Positions 25,683-34,259 of a stretch of DNA of 64,000 nucleotides are shown here, piece by piece (the first letter of the stretch is position 1; every line of letters starts with the position of its first letter). The stretch spans positions 714,291 through 778,290 of the forward strand of contig NZ_LT629735.1 in assembly GCF_900104925.1 (NCBI RefSeq). The letters are read 5' to 3'. Source of the stretch: Opitutus sp. GAS368 (lineage in GTDB: Bacteria; Verrucomicrobiota; Verrucomicrobiia; Opitutales; Opitutaceae). The notes under the pieces are model-generated. The model searched no databases. It saw only the letters and a program-made list of their open reading frames with translations, and was not told the DNA's origin. Made by a program: the position numbers and the translations under genes.

Positions 25683-28600
25683 ATGAACCCTCCTTCCATT
25701 GCCCAGGACCTTGCCCTCAAGAAACTTAGCGTCACGCCCCCCGACCAGAAACCCAACTACAACTGGCGCGACATCCTCGGCGGCGAGGACCTCCCGGTCC
25801 CCGAGATTCAGGTCCTCTGCCCCCACGGCGAGGAGCGTTTCGACCTGAGTGAGGTCGCTGACACCGTCGGCCGTTCCCTCTCCAACCTCCTCCTCGCCAA
25901 GGGCGAGAAGGACATCTTCAACGAGAAGAACCAGCGCTTCGTCGCCGACGTCACCCGCGAAGTCGCCCAGAACCTCACCAAGAAAGCCCTCGAGCGCGGC
26001 CCCCTCCGCGTTTCGTTGCATGATCTTTACGTGCTCATCGAAAAAACCCTCGTCGACAACAACGCCCACGACGTCGCCAAGAGCCTCCTGCTCAAGCGCG
26101 CCTCCAAGCTCAACCTCGCCCGCGAGACCCACGGCGTCACCGTCCGCCTCATCCGCCGCAACCACCAGGTCGTGCCCTGGAACAGCGCCAAGATCGAGAT
26201 CGCCATCCGCAAGGCCTTCCTCTCCCTCCAGAAGGACCCCGCCCCCGCCTCGGCCATCACCCGCGCCGTCACCGAGCGCGCCGCCGCCGTGAAGCAGGCC
26301 TTCCTCCACATCGAGGAGGTCCAGGACATGGTCCAGGAGGAGCTCATGAAGGCCGGCCACTACAAGGTCGCCGAGGACTACATCCTTTACCGCGCCCACC
26401 GCCAGGCCGCCCGCGAAGCCGCCCCCGAGCTCGCGCCCGAGCCCACCGCCGCCCCCTCGCAGCCCTCCATGGTCGTCGTCGCCCGCGCCGACGGCACCAC
26501 CGAGCTCTGGAACGGCCTCGACCTCAAGAAGCGCATCGAGTTCGCCTCCATCGGCCTCGAGCTCTGCCTCACCCCCGACCAGATCGAGGCCGAGCTCCGC
26601 CGCGCCCTCTTCGACAACATCGCCCTCGGCGACCTCAACAACACGATCATCCTCAACGCCAAGACCCTGATCGAGAAGGACGCCGACTTCGCCAAGTTCG
26701 CCGGCCGCATCCAGCTCTCCTACATCTACGAGGAGGTCCTCGGCTGGGACATCGTCCGCGACGGCATCGCCGCCCTCAAGAAGTTCCACCAGCAGGCCTT
26801 CGCCAAATACATCGACCACGGCATCGCCATCAAGCGCCTCACCCCGCGCCTCAAGGAATACGACCTCGCCAAGATCGCCGCCGCCCTCGACCCCTCCGCC
26901 GACCTCGAGTTCGACTTCCTCGGCGTCCAGACCGTTTACGACCGCTACCTCATCATCGACAAGACCGGCAAGCGCTCCAAGCGCCTCGAGACCCCCCAGT
27001 TCTTCTGGATGCGCGTCGCCATGGGCCTCTTCCTCGACGAGAAGAAGAAGGGCCGCGAGGACTGGGCCATCCGCCTCTACGAGCTCTACAAGTCCCGCCG
27101 CTTCTGCTCGTCCACGCCGACCCTTTTCAACTCCGGCACCCTCCACTCCCAGCTGTCGTCCTGCTACCTCTACTACGTGGACGACTCCCTCGAGGGCATC
27201 ATGTATCGCGGCATCGCCGAGAACGCCCAGCTCTCCAAGTGGGCCGGCGGCCTCGGCGGCTCCTGGACCTCCGTCCGCGGCACCGGCGCCCACATCGCCG
27301 GCACCAACGGCGAGTCGCAGGGCGTCATCCCCTTCCTCAAGCTCCACAACGACCAGCTCGTCGCCGTCAACCAGGGCGGCAAGCGCAAGGGCTCCGGCTG
27401 CGCCTACCTCGAATCCTGGCACAACGACATCTTCGAGTTCCTCGAGCTCCGCCGCAATACGGGTGACGACCGCCGTCGCACCCACGACATGAACACGGCG
27501 AACTGGATCCCCGACCTCTTCATGAAGCGCATGGAGGCCCGCGGCACCTGGACCCTCTTCCGCGCCAACGAGACCCCCGACCTGCACCACCTCTACGGCC
27601 GGAAGTTCGAGGAGGCCTACCTCAAATACGAGAAGATGGGCGAGGAAGGCAAAATCCAGGCCCACAAGATCGAGGCCCTCGAGCTCTGGAAGAAGATGCT
27701 CTCGATGCTCTTCGAGACCGGCCACCCGTGGATCACCTTCAAGGATCCCTGCAACGTCCGCTCCCCGCAGGACCACGCCGGCGTCATCCACTCCAGCAAC
27801 CTCTGCACGGAGATCACGCTCAACACCTCGAACGAGGAGACCGCCGTCTGCAACCTCGGCTCCGTCATCCTCGACTCGCACCTCAAGCCCGACGGCTCCC
27901 TCGACCACGAGAAGCTGCGCGACACCATCCACGTCGCCGTCCGCGCGCTGGACAACGTCATCGACATCAACTTCTACCCGACCGTCGCCGCCAAGACCTC
28001 CAACCTCCGCCACCGTCCCATCGGCCTCGGCGTCATGGGCCTGGCCAATTCGCTCTACATGAAGGGCATTCCCTTCGCCTCGTCGGAGGCCGTCGAGTTC
28101 AACGACGAGTTCATGGAGGCCATCGCCTACTACGCCTACGAGTCCTCCTCCGACCTCGCGGCCGAGCGCGGCACCTACTCCAGCTACAAGGGCTCGAAGT
28201 GGGACCGCGGCCTGCTCCCGCCCGACACCGTCGAGCTCCTCGCCCAGGAGCGCGGTCTGCCCATCCAGGTCCCGGCCGGCGGCAAGATGGACTGGACACC
28301 CCTCCGCCAGAAGATCGCCAAGCACGGCATGCGGAACTCCAACGTCCTCGCCATCGCCCCCACCGCGACGATCTCCAACATCACGAACACGTCGCCCTGC
28401 ATCGAGCCCACCTACAAGAACCTCTACGTCAAATCCAACCTCTCCGGCGAGTTCGTCGTCCTGAACCCCTTCCTCGTGAAGGACCTCAAGGCCCGCAACC
28501 TCTGGAACCAGGAGATGATCGACGCCCTGAAGTATTTCGACGGCGAGCTGAAGGACATCGAGGCCATCCCCGCCGACCTGAAGGCCCGTTACCTCACGGC

Positions 28601-29069
28601 CTTCGACGTCGACTTCAAGTGGGTGATCGACGCCGCCGCCCGCCGCCAGAAGTGGATCGACCAGTCCCAGTCGGTGAACCTGTGGCTCAAGAGCCCGGAC
28701 CTGAAGGTGCTCAGCCACATGTATCGCCACGCCTGGCACGCCGGCCTCAAGACCACGTATTATTTGCGGACCTTGGGTGCCTCGAACATCGAGAAGGCGA
28801 CGGTCAGCGTGAAGAAGGAAGTCCGCGGCGCCGCCGGCGAAACCAAGGCCGAGACCGCGACCCGCGACGCCAAGGACGTCGCCACCGCCGCCGCCCTCAG
28901 CACCGCCCCGTTCGGTGGAGGGTCGATCTCCGCATCGACCGAACCTCAGGTTTCAGGTCTCAGCTCTCAGGTTTCTGCTTCTGCGAAGAAGATCTACACC
29001 CCCGCCGAGAAGACCGCCTGCAGCATCGAAGCCATGAAGAACGGCGAGATTTGCGAGGCCTGCCAATAA
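25683..29069 (+). CDS. nrdA: ribonucleotide reductase R1 subunit with two ATP-cone-like domains
   Basis: 1128 residues, long for NrdA but like the Chlamydia-type R1. Residues about 38-140 and 148-245 are two ATP-cone-like regulatory domains (the second has RLIRRNHQVVPWNSAKIEIA). The catalytic core shows C494 (SCYLYY), N706-x-C708-x-E710 (NLCTEI), C723 (AVCNLGS) and the tyrosine pair Y1026-Y1027 for radical transfer. The mobile tail ends CEACQ. Residues about 1078-1100 in the tail linker (SISASTEP...SSQVSAS) are encoded by a TTTCAGGT-type repeat. Partner of nrdB just upstream; a terminator follows. Confidence 0.93.
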   Translation: MNPPSIAQDLALKKLSVTPPDQKPNYNWRDILGGEDLPVPEIQVLCPHGEERFDLSEVADTVGRSLSNLLLAKGEKDIFNEKNQRFVADVTREVAQNLTKKALERGPLRVSLHDLYVLIEKTLVDNNAHDVAKSLLLKRASKLNLARETHGVTVRLIRRNHQVVPWNSAKIEIAIRKAFLSLQKDPAPASAITRAVTERAAAVKQAFLHIEEVQDMVQEELMKAGHYKVAEDYILYRAHRQAAREAAPELAPEPTAAPSQPSMVVVARADGTTELWNGLDLKKRIEFASIGLELCLTPDQIEAELRRALFDNIALGDLNNTIILNAKTLIEKDADFAKFAGRIQLSYIYEEVLGWDIVRDGIAALKKFHQQAFAKYIDHGIAIKRLTPRLKEYDLAKIAAALDPSADLEFDFLGVQTVYDRYLIIDKTGKRSKRLETPQFFWMRVAMGLFLDEKKKGREDWAIRLYELYKSRRFCSSTPTLFNSGTLHSQLSSCYLYYVDDSLEGIMYRGIAENAQLSKWAGGLGGSWTSVRGTGAHIAGTNGESQGVIPFLKLHNDQLVAVNQGGKRKGSGCAYLESWHNDIFEFLELRRNTGDDRRRTHDMNTANWIPDLFMKRMEARGTWTLFRANETPDLHHLYGRKFEEAYLKYEKMGEEGKIQAHKIEALELWKKMLSMLFETGHPWITFKDPCNVRSPQDHAGVIHSSNLCTEITLNTSNEETAVCNLGSVILDSHLKPDGSLDHEKLRDTIHVAVRALDNVIDINFYPTVAAKTSNLRHRPIGLGVMGLANSLYMKGIPFASSEAVEFNDEFMEAIAYYAYESSSDLAAERGTYSSYKGSKWDRGLLPPDTVELLAQERGLPIQVPAGGKMDWTPLRQKIAKHGMRNSNVLAIAPTATISNITNTSPCIEPTYKNLYVKSNLSGEFVVLNPFLVKDLKARNLWNQEMIDALKYFDGELKDIEAIPADLKARYLTAFDVDFKWVIDAAARRQKWIDQSQSVNLWLKSPDLKVLSHMYRHAWHAGLKTTYYLRTLGASNIEKATVSVKKEVRGAAGETKAETATRDAKDVATAAALSTAPFGGGSISASTEPQVSGLSSQVSASAKKIYTPAEKTACSIEAMKNGEICEACQ
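28945..28975. repeat. TTTCAGGT-type repeat inside nrdA
   Basis: CTCAGGTTTCAGGTCTCAGC followed by TCTCAGG. It encodes a Ser-rich stretch in the flexible tail linker, just before the redox-active C-terminus. The duplicated tail at 29170 carries a different sequence at this point. Confidence 0.7.
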
Positions 29070-29095
29070 CGTCCACCCATAGATTCAAACCCCCG

Positions 29096-29125
29096 AGGCA
29101 GCCTTAACCGGCTGCCTTTGTTTTT
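29096..29125 (+). terminator. terminator of nrdA
   Basis: AGGCAGCC (29096-29103) pairs with GGCTGCCT (29110-29117), then TTGTTTTT. A similar hairpin follows the duplicated nrdA tail. Confidence 0.8.
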
Positions 29126-29126
29126 A

Positions 29127-29160
29127 CCTCCGCCTTGTCGGCCGTAGCCTCGGCGAAGGC
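29127..29160. repeat. fragment of GTAGG subtype A (inverted orientation)
   Basis: CCTCCGCCTTGTCGGCCGTAGCC and what follows is the reverse complement of the middle of the long subtype A element (compare 12901-12931). It lies at the junction between nrdA and its duplicated tail. Confidence 0.6.
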
Positions 29161-29169
29161 TGAACGCTC

Positions 29170-29413
29170 GGTGCCTCCAACATCGAGAAAGCGACGGTCA
29201 GCGTGAAGAAGGAAGTCCGCGGCGCCGCCGGCGAGACCAAGGCCGAGACCGCCACCCGCGACGCCAAGGACGTCGCGACCGCCGCAGCGCTCAGCACCGC
29301 TCCGTTCGGCACTCCCAGCTCCCAGCTCTCCCAAGGTCTACACCGCCGCCGAGAAGACCGCCTGCAGCATCGAAGCGATGAAGAACGGCGAGATCTGTGA
29401 AGCTTGCCAATAG
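29170..29413 (+). pseudogene. duplicated 3' end of nrdA
   Basis: From GGTGCCTCCAACATCGAG the sequence repeats the last 290 or so bases of nrdA (28776-29069) at roughly 90 percent identity by eye, down to a tail encoding CEACQ and a TAG. It has no start, and the linker (29311-29333, CTCCCAGCTCCCAGCTCTCC) shifts the frame, so the body and tail are in different frames. A terminator like that of nrdA follows. It is clearly a non-functional remnant. Confidence 0.9.
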
Positions 29414-29447
29414 TCTATATCAGGATCTGATACACACCGATTCATGC

Positions 29448-29478
29448 AAGGCGGCCCTAAACGGCCGCCTTTTGTTTT
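29448..29478 (+). terminator. second nrdA-type terminator
   Basis: AAGGCGGCC (29448-29456) pairs with GGCCGCCTT (29463-29471), then TTGTTTT. It belongs to the duplicated nrdA tail. Confidence 0.75.
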
Positions 29479-29492
29479 ACCTATACACATGA

Positions 29493-30371
29493 CTAAACGT
29501 TCCAATTCCGCCCATTTATTTATCCGAAGATGATTTCGGAACTTACTCGGTAATTGATGGGAAACAGAGACTGACGGCTATCCATGCGTTCATGCGTAAC
29601 AAACTGCGGTTGCATAACCTCGAGTCGTTCGCCCACCTGGAACGCGCCAAGTTCGAGGATTTGCCGCCGCCGCTGAAAAATGCCTTAACGGTAAGACCAT
29701 ATTTGCGAGTCGTTACGTTGCTAAAACAAACTGACGCAGATCTGAAATATGAAGTTTTTCGACGTCTTAACTGCGGCGGTGAGCCGCTAAACGCGCAAGA
29801 AATCCGCAATGTTGTTTTTAGAGGGCCATTCAACGACCTCCTCATTGAACTTTCCACGGAAGACTTCCTGAAATCCCAGCTCAAAATTAAAGGTAAGTCT
29901 GCGTCAGCATATCGGCAGATGCTAGATGTTGAATACGTGCTGCGATTTCTGACCCTCAGAGAAAACTGGCATGGATTCTCTGGAAGCTTGAGAACTTCCA
30001 TGGATCACTTCATGCGGGAAAACAGAAAGATATCGTCGTCAGAGATCACAAGATTCCGACATGCTTTTAAATTCGCAATAAGGGCCTGCGAGGAAATCTG
30101 GGGTGATGTCGCTTTCTTAAGGCCATATAATGGCAGTTGGCGGGATCAGATGCTAGCCGGGATGTATGACGCACAGATGCTAGCCATAAGCGAACTCGGC
30201 CAAGCGAAGCTTCCAGCGCTTAAGAAACACAAAAAAGCCATCATTGAGAAAACGAAGAGCCTCTTCCAAGACCCAAGCTTCGAAACCGCAGTAAGACAGG
30301 GCACAAATACTCCGTCCAGAATTCTGCATCGAGTAGATACCATGCGGAGCATGCTTCTGTCTTTCACATAA
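29493..30371 (+). pseudogene. 5'-truncated DUF262 (GmrS/ParB-like) gene
   Basis: The frame is open from 29493, just after an in-frame TGA, and reads NVPIPPIYLSEDDFGTYSVI then DGKQRLTAI. This is the conserved core of DUF262 proteins, a ParB/Srx-type nuclease or NTPase domain found in GmrSD and other defence systems. The first 50-60 residues of the family and a proper start are missing; the nearest ATG (29592) lies after the DGKQR motif. The rest to residue 290 is intact. Base composition is clearly lower in GC than the flanks, suggesting transfer. A truncated HEPN-like gene follows at once. Confidence 0.75.
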
Positions 30372-30372
30372 G

Positions 30373-30753
30373 ATGTCAGTTGCTCGCAGTTCTCTCGTTG
30401 GCCGTATGGCTGTCTATAAAGACGTCATCCAGCTGGAGACTTTAGTAGCGAAAGCACCGGCGGAGACTCAACACAACGAGCGCGCCAAATTTCTGCGCAA
30501 CGGAACTGCAGTGGCCGGGTTCGCGGTATTGGAAGACTTTATTCGTGCCCGTTCGGCGGAGCTACTTCAACGGGTCAGAACTCCTATTTTAAAATTCGAT
30601 GACCTCCCGGAGAGGTTGAGGAATGCAACAACTGCGTCCGCTCTTTCTGCTCTTTCATTTCAAGCAGACCTTAGAAGGAAAGCCGGTGAAGACCATGCCC
30701 GATCATGTCTCTTTCCACCCCGAAACCGAATATCCCAAAAATACCTGAGATAA
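30373..30753 (+). pseudogene. truncated HEPN-like (MAE_28990 type) gene, partner of DUF262
   Basis: The ATG at 30373 is one base after the DUF262 stop. The protein reads QHNERAKFLRNGTAVAGFAV then LEDFIRARSAELL, which resembles the MAE_28990/MAE_18760 HEPN family often encoded beside DUF262. About 126 residues remain where the family has over 200; the last 20 or so residues (PPRNRISQKYLR) look like foreign sequence, so the 3' end is probably lost. HEPN proteins are typically RNases in toxin or defence pairs. Assignment rests on context as much as sequence. Confidence 0.5.
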
Positions 30754-30853
30754 GGCGGCAAAATCGATTCAGCCAATTTCGATCCTTCCGGGCCGTCAAA
30801 AAGGGTCAGTGCGAGTATCTTGTAGTCAGCAGCAGCTAACCACGATCGCCGCC

Positions 30854-31465
30854 CTATTCTTCCGCGAACTCCGGGGGCTTGAGGGGTGCAAGGAGGTGAT
30901 CGAGTTCCGGCTGCGTCGGGTTGCGGATGGAGCGCACGGTGAGGACCGCCGCGCCCGCGGGCAGCGTCACCCGGGTCGGCTTGTCCACCGTCAGCCCGAG
31001 CAGGACGGTTGCGAGCGGCGAATTGTGCGGCAGGCATTCGATGCCCGTGGCCGGATCACTGCCGGTCTCGCCATATGTCGCCACAAGAAATGTGAAGCGG
31101 TGCTTACGGTTCGTCCCCACGTCTTCCTTCTCGATCACGGCCACGTGGCCCAACAGCAGCGTGTCAGTCGGCTTGGTGAGCCACCCCACCGGGTCGACCT
31201 CAATGAATGTGTTGCGGCGGTAGAACCGGTCGAGCTCGTCCATCTTGCGGTCGACCGCCCGGATTGCGTCCTTGGCGGCCTTGAACCCGAAATTCTCCCG
31301 CAGATCGCCCTGGCTGTGCGCCTCGACCTTGTCCACCACCAGTTCCGCTCGCTTCACCTTCAAGGCCGCGAACTCGTCGGCCAGCACGCGGTTGAAGCCC
31401 GCGCGGACGTAAATCGTGGCCGGCGCCGGAATGCGGAAGATGTGCTTGCGACGCGGAGGTGCCAT
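30854..31465 (-). CDS. GreA/GreB-family transcription elongation factor-like protein
   Basis: A 203-residue protein starting at the ATG at 31465. The coiled-coil part carries EAHSQGDLRENFGFKAAKDA, matching the Gre signature GDLSEN..Y..AK (with F for Y). The C-terminal domain has EVDPVGWLTKPTDTLLLGHV and a Gre-like FKBP-fold end. It is longer than GreA (about 158) and starts with a basic PPRRKHIF tail. Gre proteins rescue backtracked RNA polymerase; this divergent member could instead be a regulator that binds the secondary channel. Confidence 0.7.
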   Translation of the reverse strand: MAPPRRKHIFRIPAPATIYVRAGFNRVLADEFAALKVKRAELVVDKVEAHSQGDLRENFGFKAAKDAIRAVDRKMDELDRFYRRNTFIEVDPVGWLTKPTDTLLLGHVAVIEKEDVGTNRKHRFTFLVATYGETGSDPATGIECLPHNSPLATVLLGLTVDKPTRVTLPAGAAVLTVRSIRNPTQPELDHLLAPLKPPEFAEE

Positions 31466-31623
31466 GGATCGAAGGACCGCCCTCAACGAGCAAGATGACG
31501 CTCCCGCCGTCAACGCGCGAATCCCGGCCTGAATCCACCAAGGCCGGGCCGGGCCTCGCTGACCAAAGCGCCAGACCAGCCACCACTTTGAACCGGTGGC
31601 GAAGCTCGTTACGGAGCAAATGG

Positions 31624-31685
31624 TCACCACTAATCCACACTAAGGCCCCACTAATTAGTGTCACATTAGTGGAGATTAGTGGTGA
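31624..31685. repeat. nested ATTAGTG palindrome
   Basis: TCACCACTAATC (31624-31635) pairs with GATTAGTGGTGA (31674-31685). Inside lie CACTAA, CCACTAATTAGTG and ATTAGTGG, so six copies of ACTAAT/ATTAGT occur in 62 bases. The intergenic region 31466-31893 also holds a GGCCCGCAGGG arm and a cttcttggcttcttcgtgt-type unit; no gene is seen in it. Confidence 0.75.
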
Positions 31686-31802
31686 GACCTTCTTGAGCCC
31701 GCCCAGCAACCGGCATCCCTTCGCTTCTTGGCTTCTTCGTGTTCAAAATCCTCCTGCTCCGTCCGCGAGGTCGAACTTGCCGCCGAACCGAATGCCCCGA
31801 AC

Positions 31803-31826
31803 GGCCCGCAGGGACGCGGGCCCTCC
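31803..31826. repeat. single arm of subtype G hairpin
   Basis: GGCCCGCAGGGACGCGGGCC and CTCC: identical to the right arm at 24034-24057, without the left arm. Confidence 0.7.
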
Positions 31827-31893
31827 AAATCCGGTCCTCACTTTGCATCCTTCGCGTGAGCTTCGTGATGAACCCTAAGGCCCGGAGGCCGGG

Positions 31894-33348
31894 CTAAAAT
31901 TTCGGGAACCCCAATTGGGTGGCGACAGCGCGCAATTGATCGAAGGCCGGCTCCGCCGGCGTGCCGGAGGGGAGACAGGGCGGACTGACATATCCGCTTG
32001 GAACCGTGTAGGCGCCGGCGGCGACGTTCGGGTGATTGAAATCGAGCACCGTGGCCAGGTTGTTCGCGCCGAGGTCACGCTCGGTCAAGGGGGGCAGCCC
32101 GAACCGCCATTCGATCATTTTCAACACCGACGTATGGTCGAAGTGCCGCTTGGCGACGTAGCCGCGCCGGGCGAGTGGCGATATGACCAGGCAGGGAACG
32201 CGAAAGCCGAGCCGGCCGTCGCCGTCGCCGGCCGCCGCCTGGATCGCGGGCACCGGCAGGCGAACCGGCGGGGGGACGTGGTCGTAAAACCCGCCCCATT
32301 CGTCGAAGTTGATGACGAGAACCGTGGAGGACCAATTCGGGCTGGTCCGGATGGCATCGTAGATCTGATTGAGAAACTGCTCGCCATCGCGGATGTCGGC
32401 GTGGGGATGGTCGTCGGCGGAGGTGCCGGTGTCTTCATCGAGGAACTTCGGGTCGATGAAGGAGACATTGGGCAGGCTGCCGGTCCGGCAGTCGGCGAGA
32501 AAAGCCGCATAGGGTTTGCTGATGCCGAGATATTTGGCGCCCCAGAGCGCGAGAAAAGGGGCATCCACATAGTAATAACTCCGCGTGCAACCGGCGTCTG
32601 CCAGCCGGTCCCAGATCGTCGGAAGGACCGAGGTGGTCATCGAGTTGGCGATGCGGTCGGTCTGGGCGGCATGTTGCATGAAGCGGTTGGGATAGGTCTC
32701 GGCCATGATCGCCGCATAATAGTTGTCGCACACCGTCCACGCCGGGGCCGCCTGGCCGAGGAAGCCAAGGTCCGGCTGCTGATAAAAGCCGATGGAGAAG
32801 GTGTCGCTCGGGTTGGCCCCCGGCAGCAGCCAGCCATTGCAGGCCCCGTTGGCGTATTCGACCCGGCCGCCGCTGTAGGAATGATTCGGATCCACCAGGC
32901 CGCAGCCCCGATAATCCTGGGCGCCGCCCGCGCCGAGCGCGTAGGTGTCATGTTCGGCGTTGTTGGCATCGAAATAGGACAGTCCCGCCTGCCGGCCGTT
33001 GGCCCCGGGCAGCCAGCCGAGGAAGTGGTCGAATGAGCGGTTTTCCATCATCACCACGACGATGTGCTCGATGCCGGATTGCGCGGGCGGCGGGAGCGGC
33101 TGCGGAACAAAGACGTCGCTGACCCCGGGCCGGTTGCTAGAGCCGCCGATATGGGCCAGGCCGTAAAAGTCCTCGATGGTGGCCAGGACGTTGTAGTGAT
33201 TCATCGCCGTTCCCGTCGGGGTCTGTACCTCATCGTTTACCGCGAGAGCGCCAATGCCATTCGCATCACCCTGCTCAAACACGAACGCCGCCACCCACTG
33301 TTCGGCATGCAGCGGTTGTGATGAAATCCTTCCTGTCATTGACCCCAT
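31894..33348 (-). CDS. phosphoesterase (phospholipase C / acid phosphatase type) with a foreign N-terminus
   Basis: 484 residues as an open frame. From about residue 95 it is a phosphoesterase family protein: HIVVVMMENRSFDHFLGWLP (metal site), ETYPNRFMQHAAQTD, FDEWGGFYDHVPPP, PCLVISPLARRGYV and FDHTSVLKMIEWRFGLPPLT. These enzymes hydrolyse phosphate esters, usually outside the cytoplasm. Residues 1-90 do not contain a signal peptide. Instead TPTGTAMNHYNVLATIEDFY followed by GLAHIG and VSDVF is the normal C-terminal end of another phosphatase of this superfamily. The gene may be a fusion left by deletion between two phosphatase genes; the true start is uncertain. Confidence 0.75.
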   Translation of the reverse strand: MGSMTGRISSQPLHAEQWVAAFVFEQGDANGIGALAVNDEVQTPTGTAMNHYNVLATIEDFYGLAHIGGSSNRPGVSDVFVPQPLPPPAQSGIEHIVVVMMENRSFDHFLGWLPGANGRQAGLSYFDANNAEHDTYALGAGGAQDYRGCGLVDPNHSYSGGRVEYANGACNGWLLPGANPSDTFSIGFYQQPDLGFLGQAAPAWTVCDNYYAAIMAETYPNRFMQHAAQTDRIANSMTTSVLPTIWDRLADAGCTRSYYYVDAPFLALWGAKYLGISKPYAAFLADCRTGSLPNVSFIDPKFLDEDTGTSADDHPHADIRDGEQFLNQIYDAIRTSPNWSSTVLVINFDEWGGFYDHVPPPVRLPVPAIQAAAGDGDGRLGFRVPCLVISPLARRGYVAKRHFDHTSVLKMIEWRFGLPPLTERDLGANNLATVLDFNHPNVAAGAYTVPSGYVSPPCLPSGTPAEPAFDQLRAVATQLGFPKF

Positions 33349-33432
33349 CCCAGCCTTTTCAGTTTTTGCGCATTTGCCTCCCAGCCATTCGGACAGCCGT
33401 AGGCCAGACGAAGTCTGATCCGCGGTTTTTCT

Positions 33433-33473
33433 TTTTCAGGTCTCAGCTTTCAGGTCTCAGATCTCGGTTTTTA
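33433..33473. repeat. TTTCAGGT-type repeat
   Basis: Tandem units TTTTTCAGGTCTCAG, CTTTCAGGTCTCAG, ATCTCGG in the gap before the PilZ gene stop. Confidence 0.65.
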
Positions 33474-33475
33474 GC

Positions 33476-34204
33476 TCAGCTGACCAGCCGCAGAAACTTG
33501 CGGATGTCGGGCGGAATGGCCGCGGGCAGGTTCGACGCCGCCAGCGAGAACTCCCAGCGCGCCTCCGCTTCCTGCGCCGACGAGAGCGACCCCCCTGTGC
33601 CGCCTCTCTCCGTCGGCGCCGCCCGGAAGCCCACCTCCGCCTTGTTCTTGATCATGTCCGTTTCCACCGTCGCCAGCGCCGCGGCGTAGCGCCCCATCGT
33701 GTAATCGAAGCCCACGATTGTCCGCTCCGGCTTGTTGTCGCGGTATACCACCAGCTTCGTGTGCCCCGGCCCGCGGTATTCCTCCTTGTAGAACCCGGGG
33801 CGATCGCTGTCGGTCGTCCCGCCTTTCAGCGTCGCGCTCGCGACGATGGCCTTGAGATACGGCTGCAACTCGTCCGCGGCGGCATAGTCAAATTTCACCC
33901 CGCACACCGAATACCGGGCGGAGCAAAGGTAATGGGCGAGCGTGCAGCGCATCTCCGTCTTCACCGTGCCGCACGCAAGCTTCAGCACGCAGCTGTCGCC
34001 CTTGTAGGCCACGGCCGCCAGGCTGATCTGGATGTGGGCGCCCGAAGCCGACAGATCCACCAGCGTTCCCACCCAGTCCTTGTTCGCCGAAGCCTCGTCG
34101 GAGCTGCGGATCCGGATGGAGGCGCGCAAACGGCAGTCTTCGCTCACGGCATAGCGCGTCTGCTTGCGTTGGGATTCCTTGGCCTTGGCGTCGTTCGAAC
34201 TCAT
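33476..34204 (-). CDS. PilZ domain protein (c-di-GMP binding)
   Basis: A 242-residue protein starting at the ATG at 34204. The PilZ signature is complete: RKQTR (RxxxR, residues 13-17) and DLSASG (D/NxSxxG, near residue 49), followed by the beta barrel. A second, unassigned domain fills residues 130-240 with GFYKEEYRGPGHTKLVVYRD and ends in a short helical tail. PilZ proteins bind cyclic di-GMP and alter motility, export or polysaccharide synthesis. The second half was not recognised. Confidence 0.8.
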   Translation of the reverse strand: MSSNDAKAKESQRKQTRYAVSEDCRLRASIRIRSSDEASANKDWVGTLVDLSASGAHIQISLAAVAYKGDSCVLKLACGTVKTEMRCTLAHYLCSARYSVCGVKFDYAAADELQPYLKAIVASATLKGGTTDSDRPGFYKEEYRGPGHTKLVVYRDNKPERTIVGFDYTMGRYAAALATVETDMIKNKAEVGFRAAPTERGGTGGSLSSAQEAEARWEFSLAASNLPAAIPPDIRKFLRLVS

Positions 34205-34259
34205 CGGAAGCCCGCACTATGAGCCTTCCCCCGCAAAGCGCAACCAAGGCGTAAATTCC

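Noticed and set aside
25665-28739. A frame of about 1,000 codons antisense to nrdA
   Set aside because: It consists of Glu/Val/Gly/Leu-rich mirror sequence of the real gene. The forward frame has all RNR motifs.
31621-31690. CRISPR-like repeats
   Set aside because: The units are inverted and without regular spacers; no cas gene is in the window.
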